Shown here: in pieces, positions 37,945-47,744 of the stretch
Position numbering within the stretch: position 1 is the stretch's first letter
How the letters are laid out: each line of letters begins with the position of its first letter
Assembly (NCBI RefSeq): GCF_016458235.1
Contig: NZ_JAEMHK010000010.1
Coordinates: 1 to 64,000 of the forward strand
Direction of reading: 5' to 3'
Length of the DNA stretch: 64,000 nucleotides
Origin: Geomonas propionica
Lineage (GTDB): Bacteria; Desulfobacterota; Desulfuromonadia; Geobacterales; Geobacteraceae
Made by a program: the position numbers and the translations under genes
The notes under the pieces: model-generated
Told to the model about the DNA's origin: nothing
The model's database searches: none
What the model saw: the letters and a program-made list of their open reading frames with translations, nothing else

Positions 37945-39141
37945 ATGTCTGACATCGAATATGAAGTGTGCATCATCGGAGGTTTAGGACACGTAGGACT
38001 ACCACTGGGCATTGCCTTCGCGTCAAAACGAAAAAACGTGGTCCTCTACGATATCAACGAGGAGGCCACCACGCTGGTCCGCAAAGGCGTGATTCCTTTC
38101 ATGGAGGAAGGTGCCGAAACAGCCCTGGCCGGGGTGATTAACCAAACGCTTTACGTCTCCACGGACCCATCAGTAATTTCCAAAGCAAAGTACATTATCA
38201 TCACCATTGGCACACCTGTGGATGAGCACCTAAACCCCAACCTCAAGCAGTTCACCAATTGCATCGCAGACCTAAAGCCGTACCTTCGGGATGGCCAGCA
38301 TGTGGTGCTGCGCAGCACCATCTACCCTGGCATTACGGAGAAGGCGCGGGACATGCTGCTGGAAAGCGGCAGGAAGCTCTCCGTCTCCTTCTGCCCGGAG
38401 AGAATCGCAGAAGGGAAGGCGCTGAAGGAACTGGCCGAACTGCCCCAGATAGTTTCGGGCTTCGACCGTGACAGTCTGCGCGAGGCCCGCGAGCTGTTCC
38501 AGTCCATCACCGAGGACGTGATAGAGTTGGAACCGCTGGAGGCAGAACTCGCGAAACTCTACACGAACACCTGGCGCTACTTGCAGTTCGCCATCTCAAA
38601 TTACTTTTACCAGCTCAGCACGCAGAACAATGTTGACTTCTACAAGATCTTCCACGCCATAAAGCACAAGTACCCCCGGGCGCAGAATTTCCCGGCTCCC
38701 GGCTTTGCTGCCGGCCCGTGCCTGTTCAAGGACACTATGCAACTGGCCAGCTACAGCAACAGCAACTTCTTCATGGGGCATGCGGCGATGCTGGTGAACG
38801 AAGGTTTGCCCAACTTCATAGTGCAACGTCTCAAGGAGCGCGGCGGACTAAAGAACAAGACCGTTGGCATCCTCGGGATGGCGTTCAAGGCCAACAACGA
38901 TGACAAGCGGGAGTCCCTTGCCTACAAGCTGCGCAAACTCTTCACCCTGGAGGCGCGCCGCGTACTCTGTTCCGACGCCTACATCGAGGAGCAGGGGTTC
39001 ATATCGGCACAGGAAGTCGTCGCTGCGGCCGACATAGTGGTCCTTGCCACTCCGCATGCGGAGTACGCTCAACTAACCATCGCGCCGGAGAAGCATCTGG
39101 TCGACGTATGGAACTTCTTTGGAAAAGGCGGGTTGTTCTGA
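37945..39141 (+). CDS. UDP-glucose/GDP-mannose family nucleotide-sugar dehydrogenase
   Basis: A 398-aa NAD enzyme oxidising a nucleotide sugar C6 alcohol to the uronate. The Rossmann motif is GGLGHVGLPLGIAFA (residues about 12-26), IITIGTPVDEH follows, and the catalytic Cys lies in GFAAGPCLFKDTMQL near residue 259. The C-terminal UDP-binding domain starts GILGMAFKANNDDKRES. It resembles WecC/UDP-ManNAc dehydrogenases, but the sugar is not settled. First gene of the run; its TGA shares a base with the next ATG (TGATG), so the two are translationally coupled. Confidence 0.9.
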   Translation: MSDIEYEVCIIGGLGHVGLPLGIAFASKRKNVVLYDINEEATTLVRKGVIPFMEEGAETALAGVINQTLYVSTDPSVISKAKYIIITIGTPVDEHLNPNLKQFTNCIADLKPYLRDGQHVVLRSTIYPGITEKARDMLLESGRKLSVSFCPERIAEGKALKELAELPQIVSGFDRDSLREARELFQSITEDVIELEPLEAELAKLYTNTWRYLQFAISNYFYQLSTQNNVDFYKIFHAIKHKYPRAQNFPAPGFAAGPCLFKDTMQLASYSNSNFFMGHAAMLVNEGLPNFIVQRLKERGGLKNKTVGILGMAFKANNDDKRESLAYKLRKLFTLEARRVLCSDAYIEEQGFISAQEVVAAADIVVLATPHAEYAQLTIAPEKHLVDVWNFFGKGGLF

Positions 39142-40160
39142 TGAAAATTCTTGTCACGGGTTCGGCCGGTTTCATCGCAGGGTATCTGGTCGAGGAGATC
39201 CTGGCGCACGGCCATGAGGTCATCGGCATCGACAACTACTCGAAGTACGGAAAGGTCGAGAAGAGCTACGACAACAACCCCAGATACCACTTCGTCCTTG
39301 GCGACGTCAAGGATACCGGGTTAATGAAGTCTCTTGCTGGCGAATGCGACCAGATGGTCGCTGGCGCCGCCATGATCGGCGGCATCTCCCTCTTCCACGA
39401 GTATGCCTACGATCTCATTGCCGAAAACGAGAGGATCATAGCGTCCACCTTCGACGCCGCAATCGACTCCTTCACAAAAGGGAAGTTGAAGAAGATAAAC
39501 GTAATCTCATCTTCCATGGTTTACGAGAGCACCACGGTCTATCCCACACCGGAAGGGGAACAGCTCCGCTGCCCTCCGCCGCTCTCCACCTACGGCTTCC
39601 AAAAACTCTCTTGCGAGTACTTTTGCAAGGGGGCGTGGGAGCAGTGCCGCCTCCCTTACACCATCGCCAGGCCGTTCAACTGCATCGGTACCGGTGAAAA
39701 ACGGGCACTGTGCGATAAGGAGGTCTACTCAGGCAACATCAAACTCGCCATGAGCCACGTGGTTCCGGACCTGGTGCAAAAGGTGCTGAAGGGGCAGGAC
39801 CCTTTGCACATACTGGGCGATGGCAACCAGGTGCGTCACTACACCTACGGGGGCGACCTGGCCAAGGGACTCTGCTGTTGCATCGAGAACCCGGCGGCGC
39901 TGAACGAAGATTTCAACCTTTCCACCCCCACCTCGACCACTGTGTTGGAACTGGCACGACTGATCTGGCAAAAAGTCAACGGGGACAAGACATTCAGCTT
40001 CGTCTCCGACACCCCGTTCACCTATGACGTACAGAAAAGGGTACCGTCCGTTGAAAAGGCGAAGCGGATCCTGGGCTTCGAGGCGCGCAGCACGCTCAGC
40101 GACTGCCTGGACGAGATCATCCCCTGGGTTGCCGAACAGATCAGAATCGGAGGTATCTAA
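39141..40160 (+). CDS. NAD-dependent sugar epimerase/dehydratase
   Basis: A 339-aa extended short-chain dehydrogenase. GSAGFIAGYLVEE (residues 7-19) is the NAD loop, and STYGFQKLSCEYF holds the catalytic YxxxK. The C-terminal half has RPFNCIGTGEKRA and DGNQVRHYTYGGDLA, typical of nucleotide-sugar epimerases. The start is ATG 39141, overlapping the previous stop. With the dehydrogenase upstream it should supply a modified nucleotide sugar to the transferases downstream. Confidence 0.9.
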   Translation: MKILVTGSAGFIAGYLVEEILAHGHEVIGIDNYSKYGKVEKSYDNNPRYHFVLGDVKDTGLMKSLAGECDQMVAGAAMIGGISLFHEYAYDLIAENERIIASTFDAAIDSFTKGKLKKINVISSSMVYESTTVYPTPEGEQLRCPPPLSTYGFQKLSCEYFCKGAWEQCRLPYTIARPFNCIGTGEKRALCDKEVYSGNIKLAMSHVVPDLVQKVLKGQDPLHILGDGNQVRHYTYGGDLAKGLCCCIENPAALNEDFNLSTPTSTTVLELARLIWQKVNGDKTFSFVSDTPFTYDVQKRVPSVEKAKRILGFEARSTLSDCLDEIIPWVAEQIRIGGI

Positions 40161-41480
40161 ATGGCAGTGGCGGCCAACACGGTAGAACGCCTCCATATAG
40201 GCGGACGTGAGAAAAAAGACGGGTGGCACATCCTGAACATAGAGCCAGGCGAAGAGGTCGATTTTGTCGGCGACTGCTGCGACCTGAGCCGGTTCGAGGA
40301 CGGCACCATAGGCGAGGTCTACGCAAGCCACGTGATAGAGCATTTGTCGCACACGGATGAGTTGGCAAGAACGCTGACTGAGATCAATAGAATCATGCGC
40401 CCAGGAGGAAAGCTCTATCTCGCCGTCCCCGACCTCGAACGCCTGGTGCAGCTCTACTTCAACCCCAATGCAGGCACCTCCGCGAAGATTGGAGTAATCA
40501 ACATCCTCTTCGGAGGTCAGACCGGCCCCAACGATTTCCACAAGTGCGCCTTCGACAAGACGCTCCTCTCCCAGTACCTGAATTGGGCGGGATTCGGGGA
40601 TGCCCAGCAGGTTGCGGAGTTTGGCATCTTCACCCAGGATGCCACCACCTACCGCTATGAGGGGGTGCCCGTTTCTCTCAACCTGATCGCGCACAAGCGC
40701 GGCAGCTCCAGGCTCGCCCCCCCGGCGCCGGCGATGCAGGGAAAGGAGCCGGAACAGATCATGGGGCCAAAGTTCACCATACCCGATCACATGCTTGCCT
40801 CGTTCACCATGAACGGCAACGTCCCCATCACCCTCTATTTCCTCTCGGAAACCTCGGGAGGGACCCTGCACTGGACCAACGAGTACTTCAACAAGATGAA
40901 GCAGAAGGCCGCTCTGGTCGCCGGCACCGAGACGGCTTACTGCTATGACACGGATCCACACCTGTGCCGGATGCTAAAGGCCCACAGTATCGCCGGCAAG
41001 GACGTCTTGGTGGTCGGTTCGGTACATCCCTTCTACGAGGCGCTGGTGAGCCACTTCCAGGGACGGCCCGCCACCCTGGAATACCGGGAGATCGTCCATG
41101 ACATACCGGGGCTTAGAACCTACACGGTCCGCGAGTTCGAGCGGCATCCGGTCCCGTACGACATAGCGCTGTCGATCAGCTCCATAGAGCACAGCGGCTT
41201 GGGCCGATATGGCGACCCCATCGATCCAGATGGAGACCTAAAGGCGATGAGAAAGCTAAAGTCCTGCGTCGCCAAGGAAGGAATTCTGTTCCTGGCGGTC
41301 CCAGTGGGAAAGGACGCGGTCTGCTGGAATGCGCACAGGATTTACGGGCGGGCTCGCCTGCCGCTGCTATTAGATGGATGGCGGCTGATCGACAGCGCGG
41401 GTTTTTCCGAGGAGCAACTCGATGCAGGCCAGTTGGGCATCGACTTCGTGCAGCCGGTGTTCGTGCTGCAAAACATCTGA
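40161..41480 (+). CDS. SAM methyltransferase fused to DUF268
   Basis: A 439-aa protein from ATG 40161 (GGAGG seven nt upstream). Residues 1-170 are a Methyltransf_11-like domain, recognised by EVYASHVIEHLSHTDELA and MRPGGKLYLAVPDLE. Residues about 230-439 match DUF268: ALSISSIEHSGLGRYGDPID, then FLAVPVGKDAVCWNAHRIYG and RLPLLLDGW. DUF268 is usually found as a separate protein in sugar clusters and has its own methyltransferase-like fold, with unproven chemistry. The fusion suggests two linked methylation or binding steps on one glycan. Confidence 0.85.
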   Translation: MAVAANTVERLHIGGREKKDGWHILNIEPGEEVDFVGDCCDLSRFEDGTIGEVYASHVIEHLSHTDELARTLTEINRIMRPGGKLYLAVPDLERLVQLYFNPNAGTSAKIGVINILFGGQTGPNDFHKCAFDKTLLSQYLNWAGFGDAQQVAEFGIFTQDATTYRYEGVPVSLNLIAHKRGSSRLAPPAPAMQGKEPEQIMGPKFTIPDHMLASFTMNGNVPITLYFLSETSGGTLHWTNEYFNKMKQKAALVAGTETAYCYDTDPHLCRMLKAHSIAGKDVLVVGSVHPFYEALVSHFQGRPATLEYREIVHDIPGLRTYTVREFERHPVPYDIALSISSIEHSGLGRYGDPIDPDGDLKAMRKLKSCVAKEGILFLAVPVGKDAVCWNAHRIYGRARLPLLLDGWRLIDSAGFSEEQLDAGQLGIDFVQPVFVLQNI

Positions 41481-41489
41481 GGGTTTCCC

Positions 41490-42413
41490 ATGGCACGTAG
41501 GCTGGCACGAATAGCTTGGGGAAGGTACCTGCACAAACCCCATGAAGAGAGAAGGATACTGGAAGGACTCCTCAGGCAGACCCCGGGGGCACAAGGCATC
41601 TGGGGCGAGGTGGAGTTCACCATAGAAAGGGTCGACAGCTGCGATTTCCTCCTGATCGCGGACCAGCCCAGCGCAGACATCGAGGTCACCGTCCCTCCCG
41701 GCAACGTCTGGTCCTTCACCATCGAGCCCCCGAACGAGTATTTTCGGCATCTGCACGCGGCGGAGCGGAGCATTGCCCGCTGCTACACCTCGGATCCCGA
41801 GCCGGCCAGTGCAAACGCGGTCCAGACCTTCGTGCCGATAAACTGGCACATCGGCAAGTCCTACGACGAACTCGTCGCGGCCCCCTGCCCCGACAAACTC
41901 AAGAGAACCTGCTTCATCACCAGCAACAGCACGCATTTTCAGGGACACAAGGACCGCGTCAATTTTCTGAAGGCACTTGCCGGGGTGATCCCCTTCCACC
42001 TGTTTGGCCGCGGCTACGCCGACTTCACCTGCAAGGGGGACGTCCTCGCCCCGTACAAGAACACGATCGTGGTGGAGAACTTCTCCAATTCGCTCTATTG
42101 GTCGGAGAAATTGGCTGACGCCTTCCTGGGCTACTGCCTCCCCATCTACTTCGGCTGCAACAGGGTTGCCGAATACTTTCCAAGGGACTCCTTCCTGGAG
42201 ATCGACATCCATTCGGAAAGTGTCTTCGAAGAGCTGGCATCGCTGGACCTGGACCGGCTCTGGCAGCAACGGTACGAGGCGATTCGGCAGGCGCGCTCGC
42301 GGGTGCTGTATGAGTACAACTTCTTCTCCTTTTTCGCACACCAGATCCTTATGTCCGAGGTCGGCCGGCCGGAGAGGATCACCATCCCTGCATCTGCGGC
42401 AGGGAATCTGTAG
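41490..42413 (+). CDS. GT10 family glycosyltransferase (fucosyltransferase-like)
   Basis: A 307-aa cytoplasmic protein from ATG 41490 (GAGGG upstream). The GT10 alpha-1,3/1,4-fucosyltransferase core is recognised in the C-terminal half: IVVENFSNSLYWSEKLADAF, LPIYFGC and FPRDSFLEIDI, which bind the GDP-sugar. No transmembrane anchor is present, as in bacterial members. The donor is probably GDP-fucose or a related sugar and the acceptor unknown. Confidence 0.87.
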   Translation: MARRLARIAWGRYLHKPHEERRILEGLLRQTPGAQGIWGEVEFTIERVDSCDFLLIADQPSADIEVTVPPGNVWSFTIEPPNEYFRHLHAAERSIARCYTSDPEPASANAVQTFVPINWHIGKSYDELVAAPCPDKLKRTCFITSNSTHFQGHKDRVNFLKALAGVIPFHLFGRGYADFTCKGDVLAPYKNTIVVENFSNSLYWSEKLADAFLGYCLPIYFGCNRVAEYFPRDSFLEIDIHSESVFEELASLDLDRLWQQRYEAIRQARSRVLYEYNFFSFFAHQILMSEVGRPERITIPASAAGNL

Positions 42414-42429
42414 CAACAGGACCTTTATC

Positions 42430-43788
42430 ATGGCAAACCCGAAGATACTTTTTTCCAACCCTCCGTGGTGGGGTGAACGCGAGATGATCCAGGACGACCG
42501 GGGTGAACTGCAGACCCGGTGCTGGAGCGGCGCCAGGGCCGGCTCACGGTGGCCGCACACCTTTGCCGTCACCAGCAGCCCGGACAACTTCCGCTACGGC
42601 AACTACCTCCCCTACCCCTTCTTCATGGGGTACGCCGCGAGCTACGTGCAAAAAAAGAGCGGCGCAGCGGTCAGGATGCGCGACAGCCTCGCCCTCGCGG
42701 AGTCATACCGGAGCTATCTCGAACATCTCGAGGAAGAGCGCTACGACTACATCTTCATTGAGTCAGCCACCACAAGCTGGGAGCACGACGCACAGTTGCT
42801 GCGCCGGATCAAAAGTGTCTCCCCTGAGAGCCGGATCGTCATCACCGGCCCGGTATGGGTGCAGGGGGAAGCCATCCTGGCGGAGCAGCCCGTCCACGCC
42901 GTGATCAAGGGGGAGTACGAGAAGGGAGCACTGAAGGTGTTAAACGGCGCCTGCGGGATGATCGAGTTCGACCTGTTGACGCCTGAGGAGATGAACGCCG
43001 CCCCCTTCCCCTACTATGACGACACCATCGCCCTGCGCTATTTCGACTGCAACCCCAAGGGGATGCTCCTGCCGCATCTCCAGGCCTGGTCCAGCCGCGG
43101 CTGTCCCTTCAAATGCATCTTCTGCGTATGGCCCTCCACCATGACCGGCAACGATCCCGACGGCACCGGACAGCGCACCGTCAGGTACTACAGCAAGGAA
43201 TACATGGAGGAGTTCCTGCTCCACATGACGCGGCGCTACCCGTACCGCTCGGTCTACTTCGACGACGACACCTTCAACCTCGGCAATCGTCACGTGCGCG
43301 AGATTTGCGAGGTGATGCGAAAGGTCGGCATCCCTTGGAGCGCCATGTGCCGCTCCGACACCATTTCCAAGGAGTGCTGGCGCGATATGAAGGAAAGCGG
43401 CTGCTTCGGGGTCAAGATCGGTTTCGAAAGTGGCAACCAGCACGTGGTGGACAACATTGTGAACAAGCACATCGACCTGGAGCAGGCCCGCGAGGTCATC
43501 CACTACATCAAGGGGCTCGGCATGACCGTCCACGGCACCTTCACCTACGGTCTCCCCGGGGAAACGGCCAAGCAGATGGAGGACACCAAGCGCTTCATCG
43601 CCTCCCTCCCCTTCGACACCTACCAGGAGTCCGGGTGCGCCGAGATTGACGGCACGCCGCTGCATCACGTGGCCCAGCACGGGGCCAACGAGGTCTACCC
43701 GGGCGCCACCATTACCGCGGAGTACCGGCGCGGGCTCGACGGGAGCAAGAAATGGCGGGAAATGATAGCGAAAATGGAAATGGAATGA
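42430..43788 (+). CDS. B12-binding radical SAM protein
   Basis: A 452-aa protein from ATG 42430 (AGGA about 8 nt upstream). The N-terminal part is a cobalamin-binding-like domain (KILFSNPPWWGERE, ...YDYIFIESATTSWEHDAQLL). The radical SAM cluster motif CxxxCxxC is in SRGCPFKCIFCVWPSTM near residues 225-232, followed by GFESGNQHVVDNIVNKHIDL and GTFTYGLPGETAKQMEDTK. Members carry out methylations or ring rearrangements on unactivated carbons, also of sugars. Here a sugar or glycan methylation is the simplest guess. Its TGA overlaps the next reading frame. Confidence 0.88.
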   Translation: MANPKILFSNPPWWGEREMIQDDRGELQTRCWSGARAGSRWPHTFAVTSSPDNFRYGNYLPYPFFMGYAASYVQKKSGAAVRMRDSLALAESYRSYLEHLEEERYDYIFIESATTSWEHDAQLLRRIKSVSPESRIVITGPVWVQGEAILAEQPVHAVIKGEYEKGALKVLNGACGMIEFDLLTPEEMNAAPFPYYDDTIALRYFDCNPKGMLLPHLQAWSSRGCPFKCIFCVWPSTMTGNDPDGTGQRTVRYYSKEYMEEFLLHMTRRYPYRSVYFDDDTFNLGNRHVREICEVMRKVGIPWSAMCRSDTISKECWRDMKESGCFGVKIGFESGNQHVVDNIVNKHIDLEQAREVIHYIKGLGMTVHGTFTYGLPGETAKQMEDTKRFIASLPFDTYQESGCAEIDGTPLHHVAQHGANEVYPGATITAEYRRGLDGSKKWREMIAKMEME

Positions 43789-43802
43789 ACTACGGAGCAA
43801 AG

Positions 43803-46800
43803 ATGCGTTTACTGGTTATCGACCACAGTCTCATAAATCTTCGCGGCCATCACTTCAACTACAATACGGCCATCTATCGCGCGGCGCGCAGAAGCGGCGT
43901 TCCCAGCATCTTTTTCTGCCACAGGGCCTGCACCATGGAGATCCTGAACGAGCTCCCCGCCCAGCCGGTCTTTTCCGCCGACACTTACTGCCAGCTGACC
44001 CGGCTGCCGATTGAGTCCCCAGAGCACGTGCTCGACGATTACCACCTTCACTGCGCCATCTTCGAGCGCGAGCTCGCCTCATGCGTCACGCCACTCATGC
44101 AGCCGGACGACCTGCTGCTGTTCCACACCATACAACTGCCGGAGTTGGACGCGATCCACTCCTGGTACGCCGCGCTGCAAGGTACGAAACCGCGCCTGGC
44201 CATAATCCTCAGGTTCGACATCTTCGCCGGTCTGCGCTACCGGTGCTGCCCTGAGAAATCCCAGGAGATCTACCAGAACCTGATCCCAGCCCTGCACCGG
44301 ATCGACCCCGAAAAAGTGCGTTTCTACACCGACACGAGATCCATGGCCGAACAGTACCGCAGCTGCGGGACCCCCTTCCATCTGATCCCCATACCTTTGG
44401 ACGCCGCGTCGGATGCCCCTGCCTGCGCGAGCGCGTCACCGCATTTCGTCTTCCTGGGCGACGCCTTCCCGCACAAGGGGTTCGGTCAGGTCGTGGAGAT
44501 GATCCCCGAGGCCCTTGGCGCCAGGCCGGATCTGAGCTTCACCATCCAGGTGACCAATTCATCCCAGCCCTTCGAAATCCTGCGCGGGTACCCTCAAGTG
44601 CAGTTGGTGGAAGAGCGTCCGCCAGAGGAGGATTACTACCGTATCCTCTCCAGCGCGTCGGCATTGCTGCTTCCGTATGACCCGGCTATCTACCGCTTCC
44701 AGTCCTCCCACATCTTCATAGAATCCGTGCTGCGGGGGATCCCCGTCATTTGCTCGGAAAACGGCGCCATGCTGCCGGACCTCAGGACCTGCTGCATGAC
44801 GGACCTGGTGTTCACCCCTTACGACCACCGACAACTGACCCAGGCGGTGCTGCGCTTTGCCGAGGCACCGCAGGTCTGGACCCGCCTATTCCGCCACCAG
44901 ACCCGGGAACTCGCGGCTTTTCACACCTGGAGCAACTTCATCTCCGTGCTGGTCGACAGGGATGCGGGGCTGCTCCCGAGTTCCCCGCCCCCCGGGCTTC
45001 CAACAGCGGGGTCGGAACTTGACCAGGTGATACCACCGGAGATACAGGGGGACGAATTCTACTTCCTCATCCGGCAACTTTGCGCCTCCGAACGTCTCGA
45101 AAGCGTGCTGGAGATCGGATCTTCGGCAGGGGGCGGAAGCACCGAGGCCTTCGTAGCCGGCCTGCAGCTCAACGCCAGCGCCCCCACCCTTCACTGCATG
45201 GAGGTGTCGCAGCCCCGTTTCCAGGAACTGCAGAAGCGCTACCGGGACCGGCACTTCGTGAAGTGCTACAACACCTCGTCCGTAGCCCTCTCCCGTTTCC
45301 CCAGCGAAGCCGAGGTCGCCTCCTTCTACCACTCGCAGCGCACCGCCCTCAACAGCTATCCCCTGGAGCGGGTCCTGGGATGGCTGCGACAGGACCTGGA
45401 CTATGTTCGGCGCACCGGGGTCGACGAGGACGGCATAGCCCGCATCCGGCGCGAAAACGGGATCGACTTCTTCGACATGGTACTGATCGACGGCTCCGAG
45501 TTCACTGGGAAGCCGGAGCTGGAGCAGGTATATGGGGCATCCTGGATCCTCTTGGATGACGTGAACGGCTTCAAGAACTTCGAGAACTACCAGCGGCTGA
45601 AAAACTCCCCCGACTACCGGCTTTACCAGGAAAACTGGCAGGTGAGAAACGGCTACGCCGTCTTCCAAAAGGTCCGGCCCTCCCTACCTGTCCACTTCTT
45701 CACCATCGTCCTTAACGGGATGCCCTTCATCCGCTACCACGCCGACGTCTTCAGCAAACTCCCCTTCGACTGGCACTGGCACATCGTCGAAGGGGTGGCC
45801 GACCTCGTGCACGATACCGCATGGTCGCTGCAAACGGGGGGACGCATATCGGACGCCTTCCACAGAAACGGCCTGAGCAACGATGGCACCACGGAATACC
45901 TGGACGAGTTGGTGCGGCAATACCCGGGGAGGGTCACGGTCTACCGCAAGCAGGGTGGCGCCTTGTGGCAGGGGAAGCTGGAGATGGTGCAGGCCCCAGT
46001 CCCCCACCTGCCGGAAGAATGCCTCCTTTGGCAGGTGGACGTAGACGAGTTCTGGAGCGAGGAGCAGGTCGCCGCGACGCGGGATCTCTTCCTCGCCCAC
46101 CCCGAAAAAAGTGCCGCCTTTTACTGGTGCCACTTCTTCGTAGGTCCCCGCATCGTCGTGGGGAGCCGCAACTGCTACAGCCAAAACCCCGCCATGGAAT
46201 GGCTCAGGACCTGGCGCTACACCAAGGGGTGCCAATGGATCGCCCACGAGCCGCCGCGCCTGCACCGCCCCCTCCCCGACGGCGGCTCCGTTGATCTCGC
46301 CTGCATCGATCCGTTCCTGCACGGCGAGACCGAGCGGGAAGGGCTCGTGTTCCAGCATTTCGCCTACGTCCTACCGGAGCAGCTCCGGTTCAAGGAAACC
46401 TACTACGGCTACCGGGATGCGCTCGCCTGCTGGCACCGGCTCCAGGAGCAAAAGCGCTTCCCCCTCCTGCTCAGGGACTACTTCCCCTGGGTCTGCGACC
46501 AGACCACGGTGGTTCCGGTCGAAGAAAAGGGAATCGTGCCCATCGAGCTCCCGGGGACGCCCGCCCCGCAGCTGCCGGTCACGGTGGTGGACGGCGTCTT
46601 TTACCAGATGAACATGACGGGAATCGCCAGGGTCTGGACCTCGCTCCTCATCCAATGGGCCGGGACCGACTTCGGCCGGTCACTGGTGGTGCTGGACCGG
46701 GCCGGGACCGCGCCGAAGGTGTCAGGTATCCGCTACCGCAGCGTCCCGTGCTACGAGGCGGGGGATTGGGACCGGACCATGCTGCAGACGGTGTGCGACG

Positions 46801-47744
46801 ACGAGGGGGCCGACGTTTTCGTATCCACCTACTACTCGACGCCGCTCACCACGCCGTCGCTGTTTCTGGCCCACGACATGATTCCCGAATTCACCGACTG
46901 CTACGACCTGTCCGACGCCCAGTGGCAGGAGAAGCACCATGCCATCAACCGCGCCTCGGCCTTCGTGGCCGTTTCCCGCAGTACCGCGAGGGACCTCGTG
47001 AAGCTCTACCCCAACCTCGAAGATCACGTGGTAGTGGCGCACAACGGCATCGACCACGACACCTTCGCGCCGGCCCCGGAGGAGGAGGTACAGGCTTTCC
47101 GCAGGCGCCACGAACTGGACAAGCCCTACTTCCTCTTCGTCGGCATGCGCCAGGCATACAAAAACGGGTTGCTCCCCCTGCACGCGCTCAAAAAGCTCCC
47201 GGACCCGGGCGCCTTCACCCTGCTGTACGTCGGCGGAGTGGGGGTGCTGGAACCGGAGGTGAAGGCTCTGGCGCGCAATCTGGACGTGCGGCTGGCAAAG
47301 CTCAGCGACCGGGAACTCATCTGCGCCTACAGCGGTGCCGCGGCACTGCTCTATCCCTCGACCTATGAAGGTTTCGGCCTCCCCATCCTCGAGGCGATGG
47401 CCTGCCGCTGCCCGGTCATCACCTGCCAAAACTCGTCCATACCCGAGGTAGCCGGTGCCGCTGCGCTGTACGTATCGCCGACCGACCCCGGTGAACTGTC
47501 CGCCGCCATGATGCAAGTCACCACTCCCGAAGTCCGGCAGCACCTGGTCCACCTGGGGAGCCGGCAAGTGGCCAAGTTCTCCTGGAAGAAGATGGCGGAC
47601 ATCATCAGGAGGATGATCTGCAGCACGTTCCCGGCGCGAGGGGGCGGCAACCGCACCCGGGAGGACGCAACAGCACCGGCCGTCACACGACAGTGCACGC
47701 CTCAACCGCACGAGGGAACCAGATGCCACGGCATGACAAGGTAG
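43803..47744 (+). CDS. Giant multi-domain glycosyltransferase/methyltransferase
   Basis: A 1313-aa protein; ATG 43803 has GGAG five nt upstream, while an earlier in-frame ATG at 43785 has only a weak site. Residues 1-400: GT-B-type glycosyltransferase (ASPHFVFLGDAFPHKGF, FIESVLRGIPVICSENG). About 420-620: methyltransferase-like Rossmann domain (SVLEIGSSAGGGSTEAF...MVLIDGSEF). About 629-910: GT2-like domain (FFTIVLNGMPFIRYHADVF...WQVDVDEFW). About 925-1313: GT4 (VFVSTYYSTPL, FLFVGMRQAYKNG, YPSTYEGFGLPILEAMA). One polypeptide thus carries three transferase-like domains and one methyltransferase. The next gene starts 22 bp before its stop. Confidence 0.85.
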   Translation: MRLLVIDHSLINLRGHHFNYNTAIYRAARRSGVPSIFFCHRACTMEILNELPAQPVFSADTYCQLTRLPIESPEHVLDDYHLHCAIFERELASCVTPLMQPDDLLLFHTIQLPELDAIHSWYAALQGTKPRLAIILRFDIFAGLRYRCCPEKSQEIYQNLIPALHRIDPEKVRFYTDTRSMAEQYRSCGTPFHLIPIPLDAASDAPACASASPHFVFLGDAFPHKGFGQVVEMIPEALGARPDLSFTIQVTNSSQPFEILRGYPQVQLVEERPPEEDYYRILSSASALLLPYDPAIYRFQSSHIFIESVLRGIPVICSENGAMLPDLRTCCMTDLVFTPYDHRQLTQAVLRFAEAPQVWTRLFRHQTRELAAFHTWSNFISVLVDRDAGLLPSSPPPGLPTAGSELDQVIPPEIQGDEFYFLIRQLCASERLESVLEIGSSAGGGSTEAFVAGLQLNASAPTLHCMEVSQPRFQELQKRYRDRHFVKCYNTSSVALSRFPSEAEVASFYHSQRTALNSYPLERVLGWLRQDLDYVRRTGVDEDGIARIRRENGIDFFDMVLIDGSEFTGKPELEQVYGASWILLDDVNGFKNFENYQRLKNSPDYRLYQENWQVRNGYAVFQKVRPSLPVHFFTIVLNGMPFIRYHADVFSKLPFDWHWHIVEGVADLVHDTAWSLQTGGRISDAFHRNGLSNDGTTEYLDELVRQYPGRVTVYRKQGGALWQGKLEMVQAPVPHLPEECLLWQVDVDEFWSEEQVAATRDLFLAHPEKSAAFYWCHFFVGPRIVVGSRNCYSQNPAMEWLRTWRYTKGCQWIAHEPPRLHRPLPDGGSVDLACIDPFLHGETEREGLVFQHFAYVLPEQLRFKETYYGYRDALACWHRLQEQKRFPLLLRDYFPWVCDQTTVVPVEEKGIVPIELPGTPAPQLPVTVVDGVFYQMNMTGIARVWTSLLIQWAGTDFGRSLVVLDRAGTAPKVSGIRYRSVPCYEAGDWDRTMLQTVCDDEGADVFVSTYYSTPLTTPSLFLAHDMIPEFTDCYDLSDAQWQEKHHAINRASAFVAVSRSTARDLVKLYPNLEDHVVVAHNGIDHDTFAPAPEEEVQAFRRRHELDKPYFLFVGMRQAYKNGLLPLHALKKLPDPGAFTLLYVGGVGVLEPEVKALARNLDVRLAKLSDRELICAYSGAAALLYPSTYEGFGLPILEAMACRCPVITCQNSSIPEVAGAAALYVSPTDPGELSAAMMQVTTPEVRQHLVHLGSRQVAKFSWKKMADIIRRMICSTFPARGGGNRTREDATAPAVTRQCTPQPHEGTRCHGMTR

